Positions 42,077 to 50,960 of a stretch of 64,000 nucleotides of DNA are shown here, in pieces. Below the pieces are notes generated by a model. The model was given only the letters and a program-made list of their open reading frames with translations, had not been told where the DNA came from and did no database searches. Location of the stretch: contig NZ_CP102592.1 in the NCBI RefSeq assembly GCF_025666195.1, forward strand, positions 1,736,001 through 1,800,000, written 5' to 3'. This DNA comes from Xanthomonas sp. CFBP 8443 (lineage in GTDB: Bacteria; Pseudomonadota; Gammaproteobacteria; Xanthomonadales; Xanthomonadaceae). The translations under genes were made by a program, and so were the position numbers. Positions within the stretch are counted from its first letter, which is position 1. Each line of letters starts with the position of its first letter.

Positions 42077-44643
42077 CACTCCGGTTTCCTGGGATCCAGC
42101 GAAATCAGCCGCGTCACGTCCAGCAGCGCCGCCGGCAGGTGCATGCCGCCGGGCGCGGCCAGGTAGCGGGTGCGCCAGACCGGGGCGAACTTGGACTTGA
42201 AGCGGCGCAGCCCGGTGAAGCCGTAGAAGCGTTCGCCGTGGCGCACGATCAGGTTGCCGAAGCGGTTCCAGCGCCCGGCCAGGCGATGCTGGGCCAGGCC
42301 CGACAGCGGCGCCATGCCCAGCGAGAAGCGCTGGTAGCCCTGGTCGCGGCCCCACAGGAACAGCTCGATGAACAGGAAATCCATCGTGCCCTTCGGCGCG
42401 TCGGCGATGTGCCGCATCAGGTCCACCGACAGCTCGTGCCCGGCCGGCGCCTGCCACAGGTTGGCGAAGGCGACGATCTTGCCTTCGGCCTCGACCACCG
42501 CGATCGGGAAACGGCGCAGATAGGCCGGGTCGAAGCTGCCGAGCGAGAAGCCCTTCTCCTCGCCGGCCTTTTCCTCCAGCCATTGCTGCGAGACCTCGGC
42601 CAGCGCCGGCATCAGCGCATCGATCTCCTCCAGCGGCACTATGCGGAAGCTCAGTCCGCTGCGCTTGCCGCGGTTCCAGGCCTGGCGCAGGTCGGCGCGG
42701 TCGCGGCCCTCCAGGTGGAAGCCCTCCAGCGACACCATCGCTTCCTCGCCGAGCTTGACCAGGGTCAGGCCCAGGTCGAGGTAGGTCTGCCAGTGCTGCT
42801 CGCCGACCTGGTAGAACACCGGGCGCAGGCCGAGCCGGTCGGCTTCCTCGCGGAAGCGCCAGATCAGCGCCCGTGCGACGTCCTGCGGCCCCACCGGATC
42901 GCCCATCGCCACCAGCGAGCCGCCGTAGCGCTGCATCATCACGAAGCCGCGGCCGTCCTCGGCCGGCAGCAGCGCCTTGTCGCCGGTCAGCACCAGGCAA
43001 GCCTGGGTGTCGGTGGCCACGGCCAGCACCGGCGCCAGCGCGTCCAGCTGCGTCGCGTCGGCGGCCGGCAGCGGCGAGCGCGTGCTGTGCAGCAAGCGCG
43101 CCAACCCGAACACCACCACCGCCACGCTGACCAGCAGCACCGCGCGCAGCGCCCGCGGCGCGTTTGCCGAGGTGGCGAACTGCCACCACAGCTCGTTCTG
43201 GTATTCGACATGGCTGTAGACGAAGAACAGCAGCCACACCGTCGCGATCAGCACCAGGCCCAGGTTGCGGATCCATGGCCATGACCAGGCCTCGTCGAGC
43301 AGCGCGCCCTGGCGGTAGAACTCGCGGCGCGCGCCCCACAGCCCGGCCGCCACCACCAGCGAGGACAGCGCCACCGAGGCGTGGCCGCCGCGCAGCCAGG
43401 CCGGCAACGGCAGCAGCACGCAGATGCCGATCGCCAGCATCCACGCCACATGGCTGCGCCGCTGCAGGCCCTGGCCGATCAGCAGCAGCACCACGCCGCC
43501 GAGGCTGGCCAGCAGGTGCGAGGTCTCCACGATCGACAGCGGCGCCATGCCCAGGCGCCGCTTCGGGGTCGGCAGGGTGCCGTCGATGACCAGTGCCGCG
43601 CCGACCGCGAACACCGCCATTGCGATGATCTGCGGCAGCCACGGGCGCAGCGTGCCCCAGGCCACGCGCACCCCGCCGGCGCTCGCCGCCAGCGGCCGGC
43701 GCAGGCCGGAGGCCGCGGCCATCAGCACCGACAGCAGCAGCGGCACCACGTAGTAGGTGATGCGATAGATCAGCGCCGCCGCCAGCAGCGCCGCCGGGGC
43801 CACGCCGGGCAGCAGCTTGAGCAGGCTCCATTCGAACACGCCCAGCCCGGCCGGCACGGTCGACATCAGCCCGGCCACCACCGCGACCAGGTACAGGCCG
43901 ACGAAGCCGACGAACTCGATGCCCGATTCGTTCGGCAGCAGCACGTAGAACGCGGCGCTGGCCAGGCCCAGTTCGACCACGCTCAGTGCGGTCACGCCGA
44001 GGGTGGTGCGCCGGTCCGGCAGCCACAGTTCGTGGGTGCGCCAGCGCAGCGTGCGGCCCTCGCGTCCGGCCAATAGCAGCATCAGGCCGAAGCCGGCCAA
44101 CAGCGCGATGCCGATCGCGCGCACCGCCGGCGCGGCCAGCGGCAGCGCCAGCGCGGCCGACGCCGGCTCCAGGGTCAGGGCAAGCGCCAGCAGCAGCCAC
44201 GCGCCGAACACGAAGCCGAGCGTGCTCATCAGCACCACCTGGCCGATCTCGGCCAGGCTCAGCCCGACCCGGCCGTAGCCGCGCAGGCGCACCGCGCCGC
44301 CGGTGAGCGCAGCGAAGCCCAGGGTCTGGCCGACCGCATGCGCCAGGAACGCGGTGACGCCGATCCGCATCGGATGCAGCTTGCGTCCGCTGCGGTGCAG
44401 GCCGACCGCGTCGAAGCCGATCAGGCAGGCGTAGCTGCTCAGGCCCAGCAGCAGGGTTAGCGCGATCTGGCCGGCGCCGAGCTGGTTGAAGGCGTGGCGG
44501 ATCGCGCCGTAGCCGTGGGTGCTGAACTCGGTGGCCAGCGCGCGCAGCGCCAGCGCCAGGATCACCAGGCTGATCACCACCGGCAGCGCACGGCGCCAGC
44601 CAGCGGCCGGGGAGGAGGAAACGGGAGGTGCGGCGTCGGTCAT
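42076..44643 (-). CDS. mprF: Bifunctional lysylphosphatidylglycerol flippase/synthetase MprF
   Basis: The product is 855 residues. The N-terminal membrane part (about 20-520, some fourteen helices, including GFAALTGGAVRLRGYGRVGL) is the flippase. The C-terminal soluble domain (from about 540) is the LPG synthetase, with PAEDGRGFVMMQRYGGSLVA, DPVGPQDVARALIWRFREEA and, near the end, NLIVRHGERFYGFTGLRRFK. It transfers lysine from Lys-tRNA to phosphatidylglycerol and flips the product, which reduces surface negative charge and gives resistance to cationic peptides. It is convergent with the AcvB-like gene, whose product likely removes the lysine again. Confidence 0.9.
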   Translation of the reverse strand: MTDAAPPVSSSPAAGWRRALPVVISLVILALALRALATEFSTHGYGAIRHAFNQLGAGQIALTLLLGLSSYACLIGFDAVGLHRSGRKLHPMRIGVTAFLAHAVGQTLGFAALTGGAVRLRGYGRVGLSLAEIGQVVLMSTLGFVFGAWLLLALALTLEPASAALALPLAAPAVRAIGIALLAGFGLMLLLAGREGRTLRWRTHELWLPDRRTTLGVTALSVVELGLASAAFYVLLPNESGIEFVGFVGLYLVAVVAGLMSTVPAGLGVFEWSLLKLLPGVAPAALLAAALIYRITYYVVPLLLSVLMAAASGLRRPLAASAGGVRVAWGTLRPWLPQIIAMAVFAVGAALVIDGTLPTPKRRLGMAPLSIVETSHLLASLGGVVLLLIGQGLQRRSHVAWMLAIGICVLLPLPAWLRGGHASVALSSLVVAAGLWGARREFYRQGALLDEAWSWPWIRNLGLVLIATVWLLFFVYSHVEYQNELWWQFATSANAPRALRAVLLVSVAVVVFGLARLLHSTRSPLPAADATQLDALAPVLAVATDTQACLVLTGDKALLPAEDGRGFVMMQRYGGSLVAMGDPVGPQDVARALIWRFREEADRLGLRPVFYQVGEQHWQTYLDLGLTLVKLGEEAMVSLEGFHLEGRDRADLRQAWNRGKRSGLSFRIVPLEEIDALMPALAEVSQQWLEEKAGEEKGFSLGSFDPAYLRRFPIAVVEAEGKIVAFANLWQAPAGHELSVDLMRHIADAPKGTMDFLFIELFLWGRDQGYQRFSLGMAPLSGLAQHRLAGRWNRFGNLIVRHGERFYGFTGLRRFKSKFAPVWRTRYLAAPGGMHLPAALLDVTRLISLDPRKPE

Positions 44644-45167
44644 TGCAGGGCAGCGTAAGCGAAGAAGAGGGGCGGCAGCGCACGGGCGCCGGTGGCGTTG
44701 TGCAGTGGGGCGCTGGCGGTGCGGGCCGCCACTGGGGCGAGCCTGCAAGCAGGGAGGGGCTGGTCCATCGCGATGTCGGGTCGCCTAAGGCTGGTCGGCG
44801 CGGCCGCGGCGGACCATGTTGCCGTGCGCGGCGCCGCGGCAACATGCCCGCCGGCTCGCGCCGCGCACGCTCGCCCGGGCACCGGCTGCGGCACTCCGAC
44901 CGGCCGTGCCTGGGCGCGCATCGGGCCGCGTCATCCTGTGCTGGCTTGTCGGCATACGATCAACTCGTTCTTCCTTACCCATACGTGCCCAGACATGGCG
45001 CGGCCTGTTGCAACGGCGTCGACCGGCCCTGTGGGGCTGTGCCGGCGGCGCCGGCGTCGCGCATCATAGTGGAATCGCACGTCGGTACCGCGTCGGTGCG
45101 CGCCGACGGTGCCGGCGCGGACCTGCCGCACGCGTCGCATCCCCGATCCGATCCCGGAGCCCTGCCC
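44644..45167. other. Intergenic region upstream of mprF, no gene seen
   Basis: These 524 bp separate mprF from the divergent DUF998 gene. No convincing gene is present. One hairpin has 10-bp arms (CATGTTGCCG / CGGCAACATG) around a 12-nt GC-rich loop, at 44815-44846, about 170 bp upstream of the mprF start. Confidence 0.45.
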
Positions 45168-45854
45168 ATGCCGTCGCCCATGGACCTCGCCCCCGCACCG
45201 CCGCACTGGCCGCGCGCCGCTGGCGCGCTCGCCACGGTGCTGTGCCTGTCGTTCCTCGGTACCGCGCTGGCGCTGCAACTGCTGCGCACCGACCTGCACT
45301 GGCAGCAGGCGACGCTGAGCCTGTACCTGCACGGTCCCGGCGGGCTGCTGCTGCGCGTGGTCTACGTGCTGCTGGCGGCGGGCATCGTCGCCTTGGCGGC
45401 CGGCCTGTACGCGCAGGCTCCGCCGCCGGCACGCAGCGCCGCGCCGCCGCTGCTGTTCGCGGTGGCCGCGCTGGGCCTGTGCGGCGTGGCGATCGGCGAC
45501 AGCTACCTGCCGCAGCGCGCACCGTTGCTGGCGCCGTTGCTGCACGCGGTATCGGCACAGACCGCGTTCCTGTGCGTGACCACGGCCATGCTGTTGCAGA
45601 GCGCGTGGCTGCGTCGGCAACCGCGCTGGCGCGGCGCCGCCGTCGCCTTGCCAGCGCTGGCAGTCGCGGCGTTCGTGGCGCTGTGGGTGCACGTGCTGTG
45701 GCGCGCGCCGCCGCGCGGACTGACCCAGAAACTGGCGATCGTGCTGATCCTGGCTTGGCTGCTGCTGGCCGCGTATCGGTTGTGGCGTCCTGCAGCGGCG
45801 GCGCAATCGCGCGACAATGGCCGCGTTTCCCCTCTTCAGGACAGCCCATCATGA
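45168..45854 (+). CDS. DUF998-family integral membrane protein
   Basis: The product is 228 residues with six predicted membrane helices, such as ALATVLCLSFLGTALALQLL, VVYVLLAAGIVALAAGLYAQ and AIVLILAWLLLAAYRLWRPA. The pattern and the loop GDSYLPQRAPLLAPLLHAVS are consistent with DUF998, a family of unknown function. It ends with a 4-bp overlap to the RidA gene (ATGA), so they are translationally coupled. GGAG at 45156-45159 lies 8 bp before the ATG. Confidence 0.8.
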   Translation: MPSPMDLAPAPPHWPRAAGALATVLCLSFLGTALALQLLRTDLHWQQATLSLYLHGPGGLLLRVVYVLLAAGIVALAAGLYAQAPPPARSAAPPLLFAVAALGLCGVAIGDSYLPQRAPLLAPLLHAVSAQTAFLCVTTAMLLQSAWLRRQPRWRGAAVALPALAVAAFVALWVHVLWRAPPRGLTQKLAIVLILAWLLLAAYRLWRPAAAAQSRDNGRVSPLQDSPS

Positions 45855-46195
45855 TCCAGCGTTTCGATACCGGCCCGCGCATGTCGGAAATGACCGTGCA
45901 CAACGGCGTGGCCTACCTGGCCGGGCAGATCGCCGACGACACCAGCGCCGACATCGCCGGGCAGACCCGCCAGGTGCTGGCGGCGATCGACGAACTGCTG
46001 GCGCGTGCGGCCAGCGACAAGAGCAAGGTCCTGCGCGCGGAAATCTTCATGACCGACCTGGCCGAGTTCGCCGAAATGAACAAGGTCTGGGAAGCCTGGG
46101 TCTGCCCGGGCAGCACCCCGGCCCGCGCCACCGTGCAGGCCAAGCTGGCCAATCCGGAGTGGAAGGTCGAGATCGTGATTACTGCGGCGGTGTGA
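45851..46195 (+). CDS. RidA-family reactive-enamine deaminase-like protein
   Basis: The product is 114 residues. It begins RFDTGPRMSEMTVHNGVAYL and has AGQIADDTSADIAGQTRQVL, where family members carry a Gly-Gln turn. The C-terminus, STPARATVQAKLANPEWKVE, includes the Arg that binds the 2-aminoacrylate-like carboxylate in RidA. It therefore probably hydrolyses reactive enamines/imines. Divergent paralogues of this group (Rid2-7) exist, and I cannot place it with certainty. It overlaps the DUF998 stop by 4 bp. A repeat copy begins 8 bp after its stop. Confidence 0.85.
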   Translation: MIQRFDTGPRMSEMTVHNGVAYLAGQIADDTSADIAGQTRQVLAAIDELLARAASDKSKVLRAEIFMTDLAEFAEMNKVWEAWVCPGSTPARATVQAKLANPEWKVEIVITAAV

Positions 46196-46203
46196 GTTGA
46201 AGG

Positions 46204-46355
46204 TCGGGATTGGGGAGTGGGGATTCGGGATTCGATCCCTACTTCCAGCTGCTTGACCATGCGATCGGTCCAAGGGCCAATCCGCATCACGTCGCGCTTC
46301 AGTGCACGCGCCCTGCTTTTGCCAATCCCGAATCCCCAATCCCGAATCCCGGCCC
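46204..46355. repeat. Dispersed repeat, inverted pair between convergent genes (locus c)
   Basis: The left arm, 46204-46235, has GGGATTGGGGAGTGGGGATT and abuts the ridA stop. The right arm, 46321-46352, has AATCCCGAATCCCCAATCCC and abuts the stop of the CNMT-like gene (46357). The roughly 85-bp spacer shows no gene. Confidence 0.85.
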
Positions 46356-46356
46356 C

Positions 46357-47433
46357 TCAGCGCCTGACGAACCGGTAATGCGCCACGCCCCATTGCTGGC
46401 CCTGGTCGTAGCCGAACAGTTCCGCGCAGGCCATCCAGAACATGCGCCAGCGCTGCCACCAGATCCTGGCGTCGGCGCCGTAGGTGGCTTCCAGCAGCGG
46501 CATCAGTTCGTTGCGGTGCCGGTCCTGGTTGCGCAGCCAGGCGTTGGCGGTCTTCTCGTAGTGTTCGCCGGACAGCAGCCAGCGCCGTTCGATCGACAGG
46601 TCGTCCTGGAACTGCAGCAGGGTGTCGGCCGCCGGCATCAGCCCGCCGGTGAAGAAATGCCGGCCCATCCAGTTGTCCTCGCCCTGCACCTCGAACGGGT
46701 AGGCCAGGTCGCGGTGGCAGAAGATGTGCACGAACAGCTTGCCGCCGGGCACCAGCCAGTGGCCGATCCGCGCCAGCAGCTCGCGGTAGTTGCGCATGTG
46801 CTCGAACATCTCGATCGAGACCACGCGATCGTAGCTGGCGGTCGGCAAGGCGAGCGTGTTGGCGTCGTGGGTGACGACCTTGACGTTGTCCAGGCCGCGC
46901 GCGCGGCACTGCGCCTCGATGTGCTCGCGCTGCGGCCGCGAGTTGGACACCGCGGTGATGCGCGCGCCGGGGAAGCGTTCGGCCATCCACAGGGTCAGCG
47001 AGCCCCAGCCGCAGCCCAGTTCCAGGATGCGCTGGCGGTCGCGCAGCTGCGCGCGCTCGGCGTACAGCTGCAGCATGCGTTCTTCCGCCGCGTCCAGGTC
47101 GGCGGTGTCGGCGTCCCAGTAGCAACTGCTGTACTTCAGGCGCTTGCCCAGGCACAGCTCGAAGAAGCGCGGCGGCAGCTCGTAGTGCTGGCGGTTGGCG
47201 GCGTCGGTCTCGATCGCGATGGCGCTGGTGCGCAGCGCTTCGACGAAACCGCGCTGGCGCTCCCACGCCGCATCCGCGCCGCCGCTGCGCTCCTCGCGCA
47301 GGCGCTGCGTGCACAGCCTGCGCATCGCGCTGCGCAGCAGCGCATCGGGCAGCAGGCCGGACTCGGCGATACGCGTGACCAGCGGTTCGGCCGGCAGCGA
47401 CGGCGGGGGCGAGGTGGCGAAGGTGCTGGACAT
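46357..47433 (-). CDS. SAM-dependent methyltransferase of the Cfa/coclaurine-N-methyltransferase group
   Basis: The product is 358 residues. Motif I is RILELGCGWGSLTLWMAERF (about 143-162), followed by SIEMFEHM (about 213-220) and FVHIFCHRDLAYPFEVQGED. The later part, FFTGGLMPAADTLLQFQDDL and YDQGQQWGVAHYRFV, is typical of the bacterial branch related to plant CNMT rather than of E. coli Cfa. The Cfa signature YSCAYW reads YSSCYW here. It may methylate an unsaturated lipid chain or an amine. AGGAG lies 9 bp before the ATG. It is the last gene of the seven-gene run, 23 bp after the DUF1295 gene. Confidence 0.83.
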   Translation of the reverse strand: MSSTFATSPPPSLPAEPLVTRIAESGLLPDALLRSAMRRLCTQRLREERSGGADAAWERQRGFVEALRTSAIAIETDAANRQHYELPPRFFELCLGKRLKYSSCYWDADTADLDAAEERMLQLYAERAQLRDRQRILELGCGWGSLTLWMAERFPGARITAVSNSRPQREHIEAQCRARGLDNVKVVTHDANTLALPTASYDRVVSIEMFEHMRNYRELLARIGHWLVPGGKLFVHIFCHRDLAYPFEVQGEDNWMGRHFFTGGLMPAADTLLQFQDDLSIERRWLLSGEHYEKTANAWLRNQDRHRNELMPLLEATYGADARIWWQRWRMFWMACAELFGYDQGQQWGVAHYRFVRR

Positions 47434-47456
47434 CGGCGGTTCTCCTGGAAGCGGGA

Positions 47457-48239
47457 TCATTGCCGCGGCGGCAACGGAAAGAAGGCGCTGGTGCGGCGCT
47501 GGTAATCGGCGTAGTCCTGGCCGCGCGAACGCAGCGCCTGTTGTTCGGTGTAGGGAATGCCGGTGACGCGGTACAGGAATGCGAACATCAGCAGCGGCCC
47601 CAGCGCGGCGACGCCGACCCACAGCGCGCCGCCGCCCACCGTCAGGAACACGTAGGCGAACCAGTGCACGAACTCGAAGAAATAGTTCGGGTGCCGCGAG
47701 TAGCGCCACAGGCCGCGGCGGCAGGTCTTGCCCTTGTTGCCCGGATCGGCGCGGAACGCGGCCAGTTGGCGGTCGGCCAGGCTTTCCCCGCCCACCGCCA
47801 GCAGCCAGGTGAGCAGCGCCAGCGTCGTCCACACCGTCCACTGCGGGAGCGGATTGTGCGCGGCGACCGACAGCGGCACCGCGAACGCCACCACCACCAG
47901 CGCCTGGCCGAGGAAGAACGCCAGGAAGCGGCGCTGGTCGCCGTGCCAGTGTTCGCGCAGCGCGCGATAGCGGCCGTCCTCGTGCGCGTCGCCGAACACG
48001 CGCACGCCCAGGTGCCAGGCCAGGCGTGCGCCCCACAGTGCGCCCATGGCACCGGTCAGCACCCGCGGCAGCAGCGCGCCGTCGGCGCGCCAGGCGCAGT
48101 ACGCCGCGGCCAGCGCCATGCACGCGGCCCACAGCACGTCGACCACGCCGGCGTTGCGCGTACGCCGCTGCCAGGCCCAGCCGGCGAGCATCGCCACCAC
48201 GGTGAACAGGCCGACGTGCAACAGCGGCCAGGCATTCAT
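47457..48239 (-). CDS. DUF1295-family membrane reductase (steroid 5-alpha-reductase-like)
   Basis: The product is 260 residues with about six or seven membrane helices. The conserved C-terminal box RRGLWRYSRHPNYFFEFVHW (about 177-196) is the signature of DUF1295, which is related to steroid 5-alpha-reductase and to isoprenylcysteine methyltransferases, and binds NADPH in the former. It could reduce a carbon-carbon double bond of a lipid. It overlaps the DUF2878 gene by 4 bp and is part of the lipid cluster. Confidence 0.85.
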   Translation of the reverse strand: MNAWPLLHVGLFTVVAMLAGWAWQRRTRNAGVVDVLWAACMALAAAYCAWRADGALLPRVLTGAMGALWGARLAWHLGVRVFGDAHEDGRYRALREHWHGDQRRFLAFFLGQALVVVAFAVPLSVAAHNPLPQWTVWTTLALLTWLLAVGGESLADRQLAAFRADPGNKGKTCRRGLWRYSRHPNYFFEFVHWFAYVFLTVGGGALWVGVAALGPLLMFAFLYRVTGIPYTEQQALRSRGQDYADYQRRTSAFFPLPPRQ

Positions 48240-48787
48240 GGCGCGGCTCCGGCGATGCGTGGCGCAGGCTGCGCCCTCGCCGACAGACGCCGCGTCGCCA
48301 GGCTCAGGACGGCCAGCGCTGCGGCCCAGGCCAGCGCCAACGCGAGTACGGCGTGCAGCAGCGGCACGCCCAGCGTCACCGCCTGCCAGCCGCGCGCGGC
48401 CAGTACGTAGCCGAGCGGGCCGAATACCGCGCCGAACAGCGCCGCGCGCCACGGGCGGTGCATGACCCAGGCCAGCGAATGGTTGAAGGTCAGCGCGAAG
48501 CCAGCCCACAGTGCCAGGATCCACAGCGGCGCCCATGGCGCCGGCGGCAGCGCCGCCGCATAGCGCACCCAGCCGCCGGCGGCCAGCGCGGTGTCGACGC
48601 CGGCGCCGAGCAGCAGCGCCAGCGCCATCAGCGTGGCATCGCCATGCGCGCGCCGGCGCGGCTGCAATTGGTACAGCGCGAACAACAGCAGCGCCGCCGG
48701 TCCGCACCAGGCCAGCCCATGTCCGGCGCCGATCACCGCCGCCAGCCACAGCAGCTGCAACGCGACGTAGTTGGCGAGGTTGCTCAT
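48236..48787 (-). CDS. DUF2878-family membrane protein
   Basis: The product is 183 residues with six predicted membrane helices, matching DUF2878. The opening SNLANYVALQLLWLAAVIGA and WVMHRPWRAALFGAVFGPLG (about 114-133) are recognisable. The family is uncharacterised and is often encoded with Cfa-type genes. Both neighbours overlap it by 4 bp, so it belongs to the same operon. Confidence 0.83.
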   Translation of the reverse strand: MSNLANYVALQLLWLAAVIGAGHGLAWCGPAALLLFALYQLQPRRRAHGDATLMALALLLGAGVDTALAAGGWVRYAAALPPAPWAPLWILALWAGFALTFNHSLAWVMHRPWRAALFGAVFGPLGYVLAARGWQAVTLGVPLLHAVLALALAWAAALAVLSLATRRLSARAQPAPRIAGAAP

Positions 48788-50100
48788 GCGTCGCCCGCCA
48801 GCGCCGGCGCGAACTGCGCCGGGCGCGCGCCCGGCTTGCTCAGCCACAGGTGCACGTCGCCGATCGAGCGCTCCAGGAAGCCGCCTTCGCAATAGGCCAG
48901 GTAGAACTCCCACATGCGGATGAAGCGCTCGTCGTAGCCCAGCGCGCGCACCTGCGGCAATTTGGCCATGAAGCGCTGGCGCCAGGCGCGCAGGGTCAGC
49001 GCGTAGCTGGGTCCGATGTCTTCCAGGTTGAACAGGCGCAGGTCGCTGGCGCGCGCGATCGCGCCGGTCATCGCCGCCACCGACGGAATGAAGCTGCCGG
49101 GGAAGATGTGGCGCTTGATGAAATCCACCGAGCGCAGCGCCTGCGCGTAGCGGTGGTCCTCGATGGTGATCGCCTGGATCAATGCCTGGCCATCGTCCTT
49201 CAGCAGCGCGCCGACCTTGCCGAAGTAGGTGTCCAGATACTGGTGGCCGATCGCTTCGATCATCTCGATCGACACCAGCCGGTCGTAGCGGCCATCCAGG
49301 TCGCGGTAGTCGCGCAGCAGCACCTCGACGCGCTCACCCAGGCCGGCCGCGGCCACGCGCTGGCGTGCCAGCTCGTACTGCTCGCGCGAGATGGTGGTGG
49401 TGGTGACGCGGCAGCCGTGGTGGGTGGCCGCGTACAGCGCGAAGCCGCCCCAGCCGGTGCCGATCTCCACCAGGTGATGGTGCGGTTGCAGGTCGAGCTT
49501 GGCGCAGATGCGCTGCAGCTTGCGTTCGGCCGCGCGTTCCAGCGCGGCGTCGCCGAGCGCGGCGTCGTCGTCGCGGAAGATCGCCGAGGAGTACATCAGG
49601 TTGCGGTCCAGGAACAGCTCGAACAGCGGGTTGCCCAGGTCGTAGTGCGCGGCGATGTTGCGGCGGCTGCCGGCGCGGGTGTTGCGGGTGAGCGCGTGCA
49701 GGCCGCGCATCGTCATCCCGCCGAGCCGCGCCAGGCCGGACTCCATCGCATCCAGGCGGTCGCGGTTGCGCACCAGCAGGCGCACCAGCGCGACCAGGTC
49801 GTCGCAGTCCCACAGCCCGTCCATGTACGCCTCGCCGACGCCGACGCTGCCGTTGAGCGCGGCCTGGCGGTAGAAGCGCGGGTCGTGGATGCGCAGGTGC
49901 GCCTGCAGTGCCTCGCCCTCGGCCGCGGCGCTGCCCAGCGTGGTGATCGCGCCGGGCTCCTCGATGCGCAACTGGCCATCGCGCAGGCCGTCCAGCGTGG
50001 CGAACAGGCGGCGTCGCAGCAGGCGGTCCAGGCCGCGCAGCGGTGGTGCCGCCGGGGCCAGCGCGACGGCGTCGGAAGAGGGCGCGTGCGGAGCGTTCAT
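48784..50100 (-). CDS. cfa: Cyclopropane-fatty-acyl-phospholipid synthase family protein
   Basis: The product is 438 residues. The N-terminal region (RLRRRLF-type helices and GSVGVGEAYMDGLWDCDDLV) is the lipid-binding domain seen in full-length Cfa. The SAM domain has HHHLVEIGTGWGGFALYAAT (about 211-230) and IEMIEAIGHQYLDTYF (about 273-288), then FIKRHIFPGSFIPSVAAM, all Cfa landmarks. The YSCAYW signature of E. coli Cfa reads YSSAIF here, so it may add a methyl without ring closure, as in other 'Cfa-like' methyltransferases. It overlaps both neighbours by 4 bp. Confidence 0.87.
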   Translation of the reverse strand: MNAPHAPSSDAVALAPAAPPLRGLDRLLRRRLFATLDGLRDGQLRIEEPGAITTLGSAAAEGEALQAHLRIHDPRFYRQAALNGSVGVGEAYMDGLWDCDDLVALVRLLVRNRDRLDAMESGLARLGGMTMRGLHALTRNTRAGSRRNIAAHYDLGNPLFELFLDRNLMYSSAIFRDDDAALGDAALERAAERKLQRICAKLDLQPHHHLVEIGTGWGGFALYAATHHGCRVTTTTISREQYELARQRVAAAGLGERVEVLLRDYRDLDGRYDRLVSIEMIEAIGHQYLDTYFGKVGALLKDDGQALIQAITIEDHRYAQALRSVDFIKRHIFPGSFIPSVAAMTGAIARASDLRLFNLEDIGPSYALTLRAWRQRFMAKLPQVRALGYDERFIRMWEFYLAYCEGGFLERSIGDVHLWLSKPGARPAQFAPALAGDA

Positions 50101-50960
50101 CGGCGTTCTCGCGGAAGGGGAAGGTCGGGGTGGTCGTGCACCGGATTGCCGCGCAGCCACAGGCGCAGCGCTTGCCAGTGGATCTTGGCCACGACCTGCA
50201 GGGTCATCGCCGGGTAGCGCAGCAGCGCGCGCGCCAGGCTGGCGCCGCCGATCTCGCGCCGCTGCAGCACCAGCGTGGCGTCGAAGCGCCTGGCCGCCGG
50301 CGCGGCGTCCAGCACCTCCATGTGCACGCGCAGCTGCGCGCCGGGCGCGCTGCAGCGCCACGCGTAGTCGTGCGCCATCGCCATGAACGGCGAGACGTGG
50401 AAGCGCTTGTCGAAGCGCCACGCATGCACGCTGCCGTGACTGCGCGCCGCCGCCACCGGCAGCACGTAGGCGTGGCGCTGCCGCCACGGCGTGTTGGTGA
50501 TCTCGGCGACGATGCTGTGTAGGCGCTGCTGCATGTCGTGGCAGTAGTAGAACGTGACCGGGTTGAAGCAATGGCCGAAGTAGCGCAGGTGGGTCAGCAT
50601 GCGCACCGCGCCGAGCGGGCGCTCGCCGGTGTGCTGCTGCACGCGGTCGCGCACCGCCTCGTCCAGCGGCTGCGCCGGATCGCCCAGGTAGTCGCTGCGG
50701 CGGAATTCGACCAGGTTGCGGCGGCCCACCGACCACAGCCAGCGCCGCGCGAACACTTGGTCGAGTTCGGCCAGATCCAGGTACATCAGGAACAGCGGAT
50801 AGCGGAACGCCAGCGCTTTCGGCGCGTAGCGGCGATGCCGGACCCAGCCGCTGTACAGCGCGCTGTGCAGGCCGTGCGTGGTCGTGCCCGCCGCCGCCGG
50901 CGTTGTCGGGACGGCGCCAGCCGGCGGGGCGGACACGGTAGCGCTGCGCAGCAGATTCAT
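50097..50960 (-). CDS. DUF1365-family protein
   Basis: The product is 287 residues. It has HSALYSGWVRHRRYAPKALA, FRYPLFLMYLDLAELD, then LRYFGHCFNPVTFYYCHDMQ, which is the DUF1365 (COG3496) signature, and HVSPFMAMAHDYAWR. The biochemical role is unknown. It is a regular partner of COG2907 FAD oxidoreductases and Cfa genes in proteobacterial lipid clusters. It overlaps both neighbours by 4 bp, so the stoichiometry of these products is probably tightly set. Confidence 0.87.
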   Translation of the reverse strand: MNLLRSATVSAPPAGAVPTTPAAAGTTTHGLHSALYSGWVRHRRYAPKALAFRYPLFLMYLDLAELDQVFARRWLWSVGRRNLVEFRRSDYLGDPAQPLDEAVRDRVQQHTGERPLGAVRMLTHLRYFGHCFNPVTFYYCHDMQQRLHSIVAEITNTPWRQRHAYVLPVAAARSHGSVHAWRFDKRFHVSPFMAMAHDYAWRCSAPGAQLRVHMEVLDAAPAARRFDATLVLQRREIGGASLARALLRYPAMTLQVVAKIHWQALRLWLRGNPVHDHPDLPLPRERR

